Shown here one piece after another: positions 34,894-43,571 of a stretch of DNA of 64,000 nucleotides. Numbering within the stretch: position 1 is the stretch's first letter; each line of letters begins with the position of its first letter. Made by a program: the position numbers and the translations under genes. Source of the DNA: DATHBD01 sp035296325 (GTDB lineage Bacteria; Actinomycetota; Actinomycetes; Mycobacteriales; Micromonosporaceae); the NCBI GenBank assembly GCA_035296325.1, contig DATHBD010000082.1:143529-207528 (forward strand). The letters are read 5' to 3'. The notes under the pieces are model-generated. The model was not told the origin of the DNA, did no database searches, and saw only the letters and a list, made by a program, of their open reading frames with translations.

Positions 34894-36714
34894 CTAGCTG
34901 ATCCGAACGAACCGCCACTGCTGCTGAACGGCGCCGGTGTCGGTCCACTGGACGGCGGCCGAACCATTCGTGGTCCCGCTGCCGTTGTCCAGGGCCTTGC
35001 CGCTACGCCTCGAGATCAGCTTGAACGCGCCGCCCGCCGCCGCGGTGATGGCCCACTGCTGCGGGTCGCCGCCGTTGTCGGTCCACTGCATCGCGGGCGC
35101 CCCCTCGGTCAGGACGTAGCCGTTGTCCAGGGCCTTGCCGCTGTGCCGGCTGATCAGCTTGTAGTAGCCACCGCTGAGTGCGGTGACGGTCCACTGCTGC
35201 GCCGTGCCGCCGTTGTCGGTCCACCCCACGACGCCAGCGCCGTCGGTGGTCGAGCTGGCGTTGTCGAGCGCCAGGCCACTGTGCACGCTGACCAGCTTGT
35301 ACACCCCGCCCGAGACGATTCCGGTGGCAGGTGCACCGGAGCCTGCGACGGGAACCCCGGACACCTCGACCACGACGACCGACACGTTCGGGTTGGGCGC
35401 TGCGGTGGGCACCCGGACGTTGATGAACCCGCCGCTGACCGTGTACGTCAGCGACGTACCCGGGCTGTTCAGCAGGTAGACCCGGCTGATCGTGTTCTGC
35501 AGCGTCGGGATCTGCAGGGTGCCGCCGGTGGGCCAGTTGAAGACGTGGGCGTAGAGCCGGCCGTTCTTCTTGGTGTAGCGGCCCCAGGACGGCTCGGAGC
35601 TGAACGGGCTGGCCGTCGCTCCGTAGATGCTGTCGCCGTAGATGCCCATCCAGGAGCCGATGGCGTTGAGCAGGTTCACCGACCCGGTGGGTACCGCGCC
35701 GTTGCCCATTGGCCCGATGTTTAGCAGGTAGTTCCCGTCCCGGGAGACCACCGTCGCCAGCTCCTGGATCAGCGTCCGCGCCGACTTGTACGAGTTCTCC
35801 CGGCCGGCGTCGTAGCCCCACGCGCCGTTCAGCGTCGCGCAGGTCTCCCACGGGCGGGACAGCGGCCGTGCCGGCACGGTCTGCTCCGGGCACTCGAAGT
35901 CACCGAGGCCGGTGTGGCGCTTCACCCGCTCGTTGACGATCAGATTGGGCTTGCGGGCGATCAGCCAGTTGTACAGGTCCTGACCGTCGGCCCGGTTCCA
36001 CCAGTCGGCGAGCGTCGGGGTGGCGCGGTCCACGCACCAGTCCCCGTCGAACCACATCACCGCGGGGTCGTAGCGGTCCAGCAGTTCCTGCAGCTGCGCC
36101 TTCATGTCGCGCACGTAATTGGCCTTGGCGGTCATCGACGACACCGTGGAGAAGACCGTGTCGGTCTTGCGCAGGGTCTGCGACGGGTGGCTCCAGTCCA
36201 GGATGGAGTAGTAGAGGCCGAACACGATGCCCTGGCGGGTGCACTCCGCCTTCAGCTGGGCCAGCAGGTCGGCCTTGTACGGGGTGTAGGCGGGCAGGGT
36301 GTACGGGCGGCCCGCGGTGTCGGTGAAGCTCGCGACCTTGGAATCCCACATGGCGAAGCCCTCGTGGTGCTTGGCCGTGATCACCAGGTACTTCATCCCG
36401 GCGGCCTTCGCCAGCCCGACGATGCTGGCGGCACTGAAGCTGGTCGGGTTGAACCGGGCCGAGATGTCACGGTGGTAGTTGGCCTTGGCCCAGGTCTCGT
36501 TGGCGAAGACCCACTCGCCGCGACCCGCGTACGAGTACGACCCGAAGTGGATGAACATCCCGAACCGGGCCGCGTACCACCAGTTCATCTTCGAGGGCAC
36601 GGTGTAGGCGGATGCCTCGGTGGCACGCAGGGCGAGCGGCACGCCGATGGCGGCCATCCCGGTCGCCGCGGCGCCCAACTTGATCAATTGCCGGCGACTC
36701 ATTTCGATGGCCAC
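34894..36714 (-). CDS. Tat-exported alpha-L-fucosidase, GH29, with ricin-type domain
   Basis: A 606-residue exported enzyme. The N-terminus has a clear twin-arginine signal (SRRQLIKLG, then a hydrophobic stretch). The GH29 domain (about 40-340) shows FGMFIHFGSYS, ITAKHHEGFAMW, GLYYSILDW and the nucleophile region VMWFDGDW. A small beta domain follows (about 345-450), then a ricin-B-like trefoil (about 465-606) with three repeats of YKLVS/YKLIS/FKLIS, GLALDN/GKALDN and QQW. GTG 36714 has GAGGGG 6-7 nt upstream; ATG 36702 is an alternative. It would release terminal L-fucose from plant side chains or glycans. It stands alone and is convergent with the GGDEF-EAL gene. Confidence 0.92.
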   Translation of the reverse strand: MAIEMSRRQLIKLGAAATGMAAIGVPLALRATEASAYTVPSKMNWWYAARFGMFIHFGSYSYAGRGEWVFANETWAKANYHRDISARFNPTSFSAASIVGLAKAAGMKYLVITAKHHEGFAMWDSKVASFTDTAGRPYTLPAYTPYKADLLAQLKAECTRQGIVFGLYYSILDWSHPSQTLRKTDTVFSTVSSMTAKANYVRDMKAQLQELLDRYDPAVMWFDGDWCVDRATPTLADWWNRADGQDLYNWLIARKPNLIVNERVKRHTGLGDFECPEQTVPARPLSRPWETCATLNGAWGYDAGRENSYKSARTLIQELATVVSRDGNYLLNIGPMGNGAVPTGSVNLLNAIGSWMGIYGDSIYGATASPFSSEPSWGRYTKKNGRLYAHVFNWPTGGTLQIPTLQNTISRVYLLNSPGTSLTYTVSGGFINVRVPTAAPNPNVSVVVVEVSGVPVAGSGAPATGIVSGGVYKLVSVHSGLALDNASSTTDGAGVVGWTDNGGTAQQWTVTALSGGYYKLISRHSGKALDNGYVLTEGAPAMQWTDNGGDPQQWAITAAAGGAFKLISRRSGKALDNGSGTTNGSAAVQWTDTGAVQQQWRFVRIS

Positions 36715-36913
36715 GCCACACCCCTCGTCTGCCCGCTGCGCCCAGCGTGCTCGGATTATTGCAGGAATTCATCCGACGATAAGGTCCCACTACCGGTCGG
36801 TCAAGGCGTACATCGGCGGCCGTCGTTCAACCAGCACCGTCAGCCAGGCATTTCGCGGACGTTTCAGAAAGGGACGACTTTCCGCTTCGACACACCGTGG
36901 CGATCCCGGGCGG

Positions 36914-38866
36914 TCAGCGCGCCGCCGGCCGCGCCGTCAGGGTTGCTCCGGCCAGCACGTCTGCGATGCCTTCCAACAGGGCGTCCGCGGTGAACGGCTT
37001 GCGCAGCAGCGGCAGCTCGGCGTTCGGCGGATTTCCGCCGGGGAACGACCCAGCCGTGTACCCCGACATCAGCAGGTAGCGGAGATCGGGCCGAAGCGAG
37101 ACCAGGCGCTCGATCAGCTGCGGGCCGGACATCTCCGGCATGATCACGTCGGTCAGTACCGCGTCGATGTGCGGGTCGTCGTGGACGAACAGTTCCAGCG
37201 CGTGCATCGGCGTGGCGGCCGGAACGACGCGGTAGCCGGATCTGCCGAGGATGCGGACCACGATGTCCCGTACCGCGGCTTCGTCCTCGACCACCAGAAT
37301 CGTCTCGCCCGAACCAGCCGCCGGCGTCGCCACCGGTGGGACCGGTTTGACTTCGCCGAACTCGACGCACGGCAGCGCCACCGTGATGGTGGTGCCCCGG
37401 CCGGGCTCGGTGTCCACGGTGATCTCGCCGCCGGCGTCCTTGATCACGCCGTACGCGGTCGCGAGTCCCAGACCCGTCCCGTGCCCCTGCGCCTTCGTCG
37501 TGAAGAACGGCTCGAAGGCACGTCGGGCCACCTCCGGGCTCATCCCGCTGCCGGTGTCGGTGATCACGAGGCGTACCCGCCGGCTGAGCCCGGCGCCCGG
37601 GACGGCGTCGGCGGAACTGCAGGCGGTGGTCTCGATGCGCAGCTGGCCACCGTGTGGCATCGCCGCTCGGGCGTTGACCACGAGATTCACGATGACCTGT
37701 TCCAGCTTGCTCCGATCGATGCGGACGGCCGACAGGCCGGGTTGCAGCACGGTACGGAACTCGATGTCCTCACCGATGGTGCGCCGGAGCAGGTACTCGG
37801 TCTGGCTCACCACCGCGTTCAGATCGAGGATCTCGGCCTGCGACGGTTCCAGTCGGCTGAAGATGAGCAGTTGCCGGGTCAGCGCGGCGGCCCGCTCGGC
37901 CGCTTCGTTGATCCCCACCACATCGGGCCGGCACGGGTGGGAAGGGCCGAGCGCCTCCAGCACCTCGCCGCCGAACCCCATGATCACGGCGAGCAGGTTG
38001 TTGAAGTCGTGCGCGATGCCGCCGGCGAGCTGACCCAGCGAGTCGAGCCGCTCGGCCTGGCGCAGCTCCCGGTCGAGCCGTTCCCGTTCCTGGTTGCCCA
38101 GGGTCTGCTCGGTGACGTCGCGGAGGATCCCCTCCACCGCGATCAGGCGTCCGTCGCTGTCGCTGATCCCCACCGCCCGCTGTTCCATCCAGACCAGGCG
38201 ACCGTCGCGCCGCCGCCAGCGGACCACGAGATCGCGCGGCTTGGAGGAACGCCATGCCTCTTCAAATCTGGGTCGGTCCTCGGGCTCCACCATCGCGAAC
38301 ACGATCCCGGAATTCGCGTAGAGCTCGGTGGGCCGGTAGCCGGTGACCGTCGCGACCGCGGGGCTGATGTAGTCCAGGCGGGCATCCGGCACCAGGTACC
38401 GGAAGATGATGTCCTGCGCATGTTCGGCCAGGAGCCGGAATCGTTCCTCGCTCGCCCGCAGTGCCGCCTCGGCGTTGCGGCGCTGACGGCGTTCGTCGGC
38501 CTCCCGGATCTCCCGCTCCACCGCCGGCGCGAGCCGGTTCAGTCGGTTCTTGAGCACGAAGTCATGGGCGCCGGCCTTCATCACCGTCGCCGCGACCTCC
38601 TCACCGACCTTGCCGGACACCAGGATGAGCGGGATGTCCAGGCCGCTCTCCCGGATGATGCGCAGGGTGTCCTCGACGCTGAAGGACGGCATGTTGTAGT
38701 CCGAGATGACCACCTGCGGCGGCCTGGCCCGCAGCGCGTCGGCCACACCCTGCGCGGTCTGCACCGCCTGGTAGGTCAGCTCCACCTCGCCGCGCCGCAG
38801 CTCCAGGACGATGAGCAGGACATCGTCCTCGCTGTCCTCCACGATGAGCGCGTGGACCGGGGTCAT
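36914..38866 (-). CDS. Hybrid sensor kinase: REC-PAS-HisKA-HATPase-REC
   Basis: A 650-residue cytoplasmic hybrid histidine kinase. Domains in order: receiver (1-125, phospho-acceptor Asp56 in VVISDYNMP), PAS (about 138-255, TGYRPTELYANSG), dimerisation domain with His286 in GGIAHDFNNLL, ATPase domain (VNLVVNARAAMP; DTGSGM; GTGLGLA), and a C-terminal receiver (VVEDEAAVRDI; TDVIMPEMSGP). No membrane helix is present. Its ATG lies 2 bp after the stop of the receiver gene, so it is the third gene of a phosphorelay operon. A receiver at the N-terminus suggests that its PAS/kinase core is itself controlled by phosphorylation. Confidence 0.92.
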   Translation of the reverse strand: MTPVHALIVEDSEDDVLLIVLELRRGEVELTYQAVQTAQGVADALRARPPQVVISDYNMPSFSVEDTLRIIRESGLDIPLILVSGKVGEEVAATVMKAGAHDFVLKNRLNRLAPAVEREIREADERRQRRNAEAALRASEERFRLLAEHAQDIIFRYLVPDARLDYISPAVATVTGYRPTELYANSGIVFAMVEPEDRPRFEEAWRSSKPRDLVVRWRRRDGRLVWMEQRAVGISDSDGRLIAVEGILRDVTEQTLGNQERERLDRELRQAERLDSLGQLAGGIAHDFNNLLAVIMGFGGEVLEALGPSHPCRPDVVGINEAAERAAALTRQLLIFSRLEPSQAEILDLNAVVSQTEYLLRRTIGEDIEFRTVLQPGLSAVRIDRSKLEQVIVNLVVNARAAMPHGGQLRIETTACSSADAVPGAGLSRRVRLVITDTGSGMSPEVARRAFEPFFTTKAQGHGTGLGLATAYGVIKDAGGEITVDTEPGRGTTITVALPCVEFGEVKPVPPVATPAAGSGETILVVEDEAAVRDIVVRILGRSGYRVVPAATPMHALELFVHDDPHIDAVLTDVIMPEMSGPQLIERLVSLRPDLRYLLMSGYTAGSFPGGNPPNAELPLLRKPFTADALLEGIADVLAGATLTARPAAR

Positions 38867-38868
38867 GA

Positions 38869-39309
38869 TCAGCCCTCGCCGGGCCGCAACGGCGGTGGTT
38901 CGTTGAGCAGCAGCCAGTACATCCCCAGCATCTTCGCCGCATCGAGGAACTCGCTGAAGACGACCGGCTTGCGCACGTAGCTGTTGGCGCCGAGCCGGTA
39001 ACTCTCCACGATGTCGCGCTCCTCGCTCGACGTGGTCAGCACCACAACCGGCAGCGGGTGGGTCCGGGCGTCGGCCCGGATCCGTCGCAGCACCTCGAGC
39101 CCGTCGACTCTGGGCAGCTTGACGTCGAGCAGTACCAACGCCGGCCGAAGTGGCGTGCTCTCGTCGGTCGGAAACAACATGTCGATCGCGACCTGGCCGT
39201 CCGGCGCGACGACGACCTCGTTGCCCATGTTGTTCTTCCGGAATGCCCGCAGGGTCAGAATGACGTCGTCCGGGTTGTCCTCGACCAACAGAATGGGGTC
39301 GCTGTTCAT
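38869..39309 (-). CDS. Stand-alone receiver-domain response regulator (Rcp1-like)
   Basis: A 146-residue single receiver domain with no output domain. The acidic pocket is LLVEDNPDD, the phospho-acceptor is Asp62 in LLDVKLP, the switch Thr lies in VVLTTS and the conserved Lys in VRKPV. It has the style of Rcp1 regulators that partner phytochrome-type kinases. ATG 39309 has GGAG about 9 nt upstream. It lies between the kinase gene (15-bp gap) and the hybrid kinase gene (2-bp gap), so it probably shuttles phosphate between them. Confidence 0.93.
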   Translation of the reverse strand: MNSDPILLVEDNPDDVILTLRAFRKNNMGNEVVVAPDGQVAIDMLFPTDESTPLRPALVLLDVKLPRVDGLEVLRRIRADARTHPLPVVVLTTSSEERDIVESYRLGANSYVRKPVVFSEFLDAAKMLGMYWLLLNEPPPLRPGEG

Positions 39310-39324
39310 TCGAACAACTCCAGT

Positions 39325-40527
39325 TCAGGGATTGTGTGGCGTGAGCGTGAACGAGAACGTGGCGCCGACGCCCGGCTCGCCGGCCGCCCAGACCCGACCG
39401 CCGTGGCGCGCGATGACCCGGTGCACGATGGCCAGGCCGACGCCGTTGCCGGCGAAGTCCTTGGTGTCGTGCAGGCGCTGGAACGGGTCGAAGAGCTTCT
39501 CCGCGTAGCGCATGTCGAACCCGGCGCCGTTGTCGCGTACGAACAGCACCTGCTCGCCGTCCTGGCGCAGCGACCCGAACTCGACGACGCCGTGCCCTTC
39601 CTTGGCCGTGAACTTCCACGCGTTGCTCAGCAGGTTCACCAGCACCAGTCGGACCAGGTGCTGGTCGCACGAGGCGAGCACGCCGTCGGCCACGACCGCC
39701 TCGATCGGCCGCTCCGGGTTGGCGGCCCGCAGGTCCGCGAGAATGTCGCAGACCAGCGCACTCACGTCGACAGGTTTGCGGACCAGGTCGACCCGGCTGG
39801 CACGGGACAGGTCCAGCAGGTCGTCGATCATCTGCGCCATCCGGGCGACATTGGACTGGAGTCGGCGCAGGTAGTCCTTGCCGGTGTCGTCCAGGCAGTC
39901 GGCGTAGTCCTCCAGCAGCACCTGGCTGAACCCGTCCAACGAACGCAACGGCGCCCGCAGGTCGTGCGACACCGAGTACGCGAACGCGTCCAGCTCCCGG
40001 GTGGTTGCCTCCAACTCGGCGTTGCGCTCCCACCCCCGGTGCTCCCGCTCGGCGCTGAGTCGCTGGATCTTCTCCTCGGCCCGCTTGCGGTCGGTGATGT
40101 CGGTGGAGATCCCGCACACCGCGTACGGTTCGGCGGCGGCGTCGAGCAGTGCGAACCGCACCGTGATGAAGGTGTGCTCGCCATCCTCGCCCGGCGCGTC
40201 CTCCTCGATCTGGATCGGCGTTTCGCTGGCCGCCGCCCGCAGGTCGCTGGCCCGGAACTCGGCGGCCAGCTCAGCCGGGAAGAGATCGTGGTCGGTCAGT
40301 CCCACGATGGCATCGCGGCGCAGGCCGAACCGTCGTTCGAACTCGCGGTTGACGAGCATGTACCGGCCGTCCATGTCCCGCATGTAGATCACCGAGGACG
40401 TGTTGTCGATCAACGCGAGCAGCTGGTCGCGCCCGATCCGATCGTCGTACTGGGCGGCCCGCAGGCGCGCCTCCGCCGGCACGGGGTGTTCCCTGGCCGA
40501 CGTCGCCAATGGCGGCTGACTCGTCAT
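39325..40527 (-). CDS. PAS-domain sensor histidine kinase
   Basis: A 400-residue soluble kinase. A PAS domain with PAC segment (about 35-150, IDNTSSVIYMRDMDG; ISTDITDRK) precedes the dimerisation domain with His188 (YSVSHDLRAPLRSL) and an ATPase domain (NLLSNAWKFT; VRDNGAGFD; GNGVGLAIV). This kinase core is the type found in bacteriophytochromes, but no GAF/PHY chromophore module is present. ATG 40527 follows GGGGGCGAGCG. It is the first gene of the operon with the receiver and the hybrid kinase. The PAS ligand is unknown. Confidence 0.92.
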   Translation of the reverse strand: MTSQPPLATSAREHPVPAEARLRAAQYDDRIGRDQLLALIDNTSSVIYMRDMDGRYMLVNREFERRFGLRRDAIVGLTDHDLFPAELAAEFRASDLRAAASETPIQIEEDAPGEDGEHTFITVRFALLDAAAEPYAVCGISTDITDRKRAEEKIQRLSAEREHRGWERNAELEATTRELDAFAYSVSHDLRAPLRSLDGFSQVLLEDYADCLDDTGKDYLRRLQSNVARMAQMIDDLLDLSRASRVDLVRKPVDVSALVCDILADLRAANPERPIEAVVADGVLASCDQHLVRLVLVNLLSNAWKFTAKEGHGVVEFGSLRQDGEQVLFVRDNGAGFDMRYAEKLFDPFQRLHDTKDFAGNGVGLAIVHRVIARHGGRVWAAGEPGVGATFSFTLTPHNP

Positions 40528-40981
40528 CGCTCGCCCCCTGGATTACCTGAGAGCCGCCGACCGGGCCGGGTATCGCCATACCACGGCACCCACGAGGTCG
40601 GCGTCCAGCGGTTGGCGCGACACCCCATCGCGCCGCGGCCCGCCCCCCGGACAGGGGTCGGAGTCGACTCGGCTGAGACTCGACACCGGTTGGCCACGTT
40701 TGGCAACTTACACCAAGCGTAATTGTGACATAACAGTACGTGAACTTTGCGTTGCGGCCGCCCGCGCCCGGGAATGCACGTCGACGCCGCCAAGGGCACC
40801 GCTCCACCGGCCCGTGGGTGTTGCCACCGTCCGACCGCAGCCGGACCGGGCACGCCGCCGACCCCAGCTCTCAGTGCGACGGCAAGGACGACGATGTCGC
40901 GGCACGCGGCACGCGCCCGTAGCGTGTTGCCGGGACCGACCGGCCGAAGTCGCCGATCGGCGATGGACTCCAGGAGGCGGC
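40528..40981. promoter_or_regulatory. Control region upstream of the kinase operon, with AT-rich island
   Basis: A 454-bp gene-free region between the divergent kinase operon and the MmcQ-like gene. Bases about 40700-40750 are markedly AT-rich in a GC-rich context. On the minus strand they hold TTATGT, 17 bp, TAAGTT, a possible -35/-10 pair with a weak -35. The remainder is GC-rich and I see no gene or structure in it. Confidence 0.4.
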
Positions 40982-41344
40982 GTGACCAGGAACGATCTGC
41001 TGGCCTACTGCCTGGCCAAGCCGGGCGCATGGCAGGACGAGCCATGGGAGGGCGACGTCGTGACGAAGGTGGGCAGCAAGATCTTCGCCTTCTTCGGATC
41101 CGACCCCGGTGCCGGGCCGCCCGGCGTGGGACTGAAGTGTGGCCCGAACCGGGAGGCCGCTGACGAGTGGCTGCTGCGCTACCCCGACGACGCCAGTGTG
41201 ATGGCCTACATCGGGCGATCCGGCTGGAACAGTCTGCGGATCGGCGGGGCGATCCCGGAGGACGAGCTGCGCGAGGCGGTCGACGCCTCGTACGACGCCG
41301 TGGTCGCCAAGTTGCCGAAACGGGAACGGCCCAGTGATCACTGA
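40982..41344 (+). CDS. MmcQ/YjbR family protein
   Basis: A 120-residue protein of the MmcQ/YjbR family (CyaY-like fold, proposed DNA binding). Typical elements are LAYCLAKPGAWQDEPW, KVGSKIFAFF, LKCGPNREAADEWLLRYP and the closing GWNSLRIGGAIPEDELREAVDASYDAVVAKL. GTG 40982 has AGGAGG 4 nt upstream. It is a single gene with an intergenic region on each side. The biological role of the family is not established. Confidence 0.88.
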   Translation: MTRNDLLAYCLAKPGAWQDEPWEGDVVTKVGSKIFAFFGSDPGAGPPGVGLKCGPNREAADEWLLRYPDDASVMAYIGRSGWNSLRIGGAIPEDELREAVDASYDAVVAKLPKRERPSDH

Positions 41345-41428
41345 CGGCCTGCGTCGCCCCCGATCCCGATGAGCGGCGGTCCGCGGGCGGGGTGGAATGC
41401 GGATCTTCACCGGAGAGTTGGTCGCGGT

Positions 41429-42121
41429 ATGACGACAATCGGGTTCATCGGCAGTGGCAACATCGGCGGCACGGTCGCACGACTCGCGGTGGCGGCCGGC
41501 CACCAGGTGGTACTGAGCAACTCACGCGGGCCGGAGACCCTGACGGACCTCGTCGACGAACTCGGCCCGCAGGCGCAGGCGGGCACGCCCGCCGAGGCCG
41601 CGGAGGCGGGTGACCTGGTGGTCGTGAGTATTCCGCTGCGGGCGTACCGCGACGTGCCGGTCCAGCCGCTGTCCGGCAAGGTGGTGGTGGACACCAACAA
41701 CTACTACCCGCAGCGCGACGGGCACTTCCCCGACCTCGACGACGACTCGACGACGAGCAGCGAACTCCTCCAGCGGCACCTGGCGACCGCCCGGCTGGTC
41801 AAGCTGTTCAACAACATCGCGTCCGGGCATCTGCTGGAACTCGCTCGCCCCGCCGGCGCGCCGGACCGCAGCGCACTCCCCATTGCTGGTGACGACACGG
41901 ACGCGAAGGCCTCGGTTGTGCGCTTCCTCGATGCCATCGGCTACGACGCCGTGGACGCGGGTCCGCTCGCCGAAGGTTGGCGCTTCCAGCCCGACACCCC
42001 CGCGTACGGTCTGCCGTACATCCCGGAGGGCCAGAGCTTCGACGGGCCCCCCGCCCCCGCGGGCGCCGACATCATCCGGCGCGCCTTGGCGGCCGCCAAT
42101 CGCCCGGTGACCATCCACTGA
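41429..42121 (+). CDS. NADPH-dependent F420 reductase-like oxidoreductase
   Basis: A 230-residue Rossmann-fold protein of the F420:NADP reductase / NADP-binding 'DinB-like' oxidoreductase family. The N-terminal loop GFIGSGNIGGTVAR and SNSRGPETL (Ser-Asn-Ser-Arg favours NADP) are clear, as is the strand/loop DTNNYYPQRDG. The C-terminal dimerisation part is short. ATG 41429 is chosen because residues upstream of it are unlike the family; its ribosome binding site is weak (GGAGAG, 12 nt). Whether it uses F420 or another acceptor cannot be read from sequence. No F420 biosynthesis gene is in the window. Confidence 0.83.
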   Translation: MTTIGFIGSGNIGGTVARLAVAAGHQVVLSNSRGPETLTDLVDELGPQAQAGTPAEAAEAGDLVVVSIPLRAYRDVPVQPLSGKVVVDTNNYYPQRDGHFPDLDDDSTTSSELLQRHLATARLVKLFNNIASGHLLELARPAGAPDRSALPIAGDDTDAKASVVRFLDAIGYDAVDAGPLAEGWRFQPDTPAYGLPYIPEGQSFDGPPAPAGADIIRRALAAANRPVTIH

Positions 42122-42190
42122 CCGGCGCCGGCGGGCGCGGACCCGCCGCGGCCGCTTGCTGAACCGCGCCTACCGGGAGATCGTTGCGGG

Positions 42191-43480
42191 GTGACCGGCA
42201 CCCTGCCCGAAACACCCGACCTCGCCGCGGGCGCGGCCAGCATCGGCGGCGCCGACGAGATCCTCAGCGACGGCGCCGTCCGGCAGTTCGTGGTCCGCTC
42301 CCTGCTCGGCGCCGACCTCGACGGCAGCAGCGTCTGCGTCATCGTCCCGGACGCCACCCGCAGCTGCCCGCTTCCCCTGCTGCTCTCGGCGGTGCACGAG
42401 GCGCTGGCCGGGCGGGCGACCCGGGTGACGGCGCTGGTCGCGCTGGGCACGCACGCCGCGATGACCGCTGCCGAACTGGGCGCGCACCTGGGCTATCCGG
42501 CCGGCGATCCGGCGACACGCTATCCCGGCTGGACCGTGCGCAACCACGAGTGGTGGAAGCCGGACACGTTCGTCTCGCTCGGCACGATCGACGCGGAGCG
42601 AGTCGCGGAGCTGTCCGAAGGGCGGCTGCGGCAGGCGGTGCCGGTCGCCCTGAACCGGGCCGTGATCGAGCACGACGTCTCACTGGTGGTCGGGCCGGTG
42701 TTCCCGCACGAGGTCGTCGGCTTCTCCGGCGGGAACAAGTACTTCTTCCCGGGCGTCGCCGGGCCAGAGGTGATCGACTTCTCACACTGGCTCGGCGCTC
42801 TGATCAGCAGCGCCGAGATCATCGGCACCCGGGGGATCACGCCGGTGCGGGCGCTCATCGACCAGGCCGCGTCGATGATTCCGAGTCGGCGGCTGGCGCT
42901 GTGCCTGGTGGCGCAGTCCGGTACCAGCGCGCTGCACGCGGCGTCGTTCGGTGCGCCGGAGGCTGCCTGGGCCGCGTGCGCCGACGTGTCGGCCCAGACC
43001 CATGTGCGCTACCTCGACGCGCCGGTGCGGCGGGTGCTGTCGGTCGTGCCGACGAAGTACCGGGACATGTGGACCGGCGCCAAGGGCTTCTACAAGGTGG
43101 AGCCGGTGGTCGCCGACGGTGGGCAGGTCATCGTGTACGCCCCGCACATCACCCAGATCTCCGCGATGCACCCGCACATCGAGGAGATCGGATACCACTG
43201 CCGGGACTACTTCCTCAAGCAGTGGGACCGGTTCTCCCACCACCACTGGGGCGACCTCGCCCACTCCACCCACCTGCGCGGCGCCGGCACCTGGGACCCG
43301 GAGCACGGCGAACGCGGCCGGGTCACCGTCACGCTGGCCACCGGCATCCCGGAGGACGTGGTGCGCCGGGCGAACCTGGATTACCTCGATCCGGCCGAGG
43401 TGGACCTGGACCGCCTCGCCGCCGACCCGGACACGCTCATCGTGCCCCAGGCCGGCGAGGTCCTGTTCCGTCTGCGCTGA
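42191..43480 (+). CDS. LarA homologue (nickel-pincer racemase/epimerase family)
   Basis: A 429-residue member of the lactate racemase family. The signature PDATRSCPLPLLL (substrate/NPN loop), the His-bearing GTHAAM and PVFPHEVVGFSGGNKYFFPG are present; in LarA the Lys of the GGxK motif is covalently linked to the nickel-pincer nucleotide. The enzyme probably racemises or epimerises a 2-hydroxy acid. The GTG at 42191 is weakly supported (GGGAG about 11 nt upstream). The cofactor-making genes larB, larC and larE are not in the window, so cofactor must come from elsewhere in the genome, or the protein does something else. Confidence 0.8.
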   Translation: MTGTLPETPDLAAGAASIGGADEILSDGAVRQFVVRSLLGADLDGSSVCVIVPDATRSCPLPLLLSAVHEALAGRATRVTALVALGTHAAMTAAELGAHLGYPAGDPATRYPGWTVRNHEWWKPDTFVSLGTIDAERVAELSEGRLRQAVPVALNRAVIEHDVSLVVGPVFPHEVVGFSGGNKYFFPGVAGPEVIDFSHWLGALISSAEIIGTRGITPVRALIDQAASMIPSRRLALCLVAQSGTSALHAASFGAPEAAWAACADVSAQTHVRYLDAPVRRVLSVVPTKYRDMWTGAKGFYKVEPVVADGGQVIVYAPHITQISAMHPHIEEIGYHCRDYFLKQWDRFSHHHWGDLAHSTHLRGAGTWDPEHGERGRVTVTLATGIPEDVVRRANLDYLDPAEVDLDRLAADPDTLIVPQAGEVLFRLR

Positions 43481-43493
43481 CCCCGGACTCAGC

Positions 43494-43571
43494 CCCGCGA
43501 TCTTGCAGTCCTGCCTCGGGCAAATCACCGCGAATGGCGCAGAACGGCGGGCACGGCTGCAAGATCACGGG
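43494..43571. repeat. Inverted-terminus repeat element, copy 1
   Basis: A 78-bp element with 22-bp imperfect inverted ends (CCCGCGATCTTGCAG... / ...CTGCAAGATCACGGG). It shares CTCGGGCAAATCACC and most other bases with copy 2 at 48990-49070. It sits between the convergent larA-like and MMPL genes and covers the last 15 codons and stop of the MMPL gene. The palindromic form could end transcription from both sides. Confidence 0.85.

Noticed and set aside
36914..40117. Single 1067-codon frame suggesting one giant hybrid kinase
   Set aside because: The frame upstream of 38866 is an alternative frame through the receiver and kinase genes, which are clearly encoded in other frames with their own starts and ribosome binding sites.
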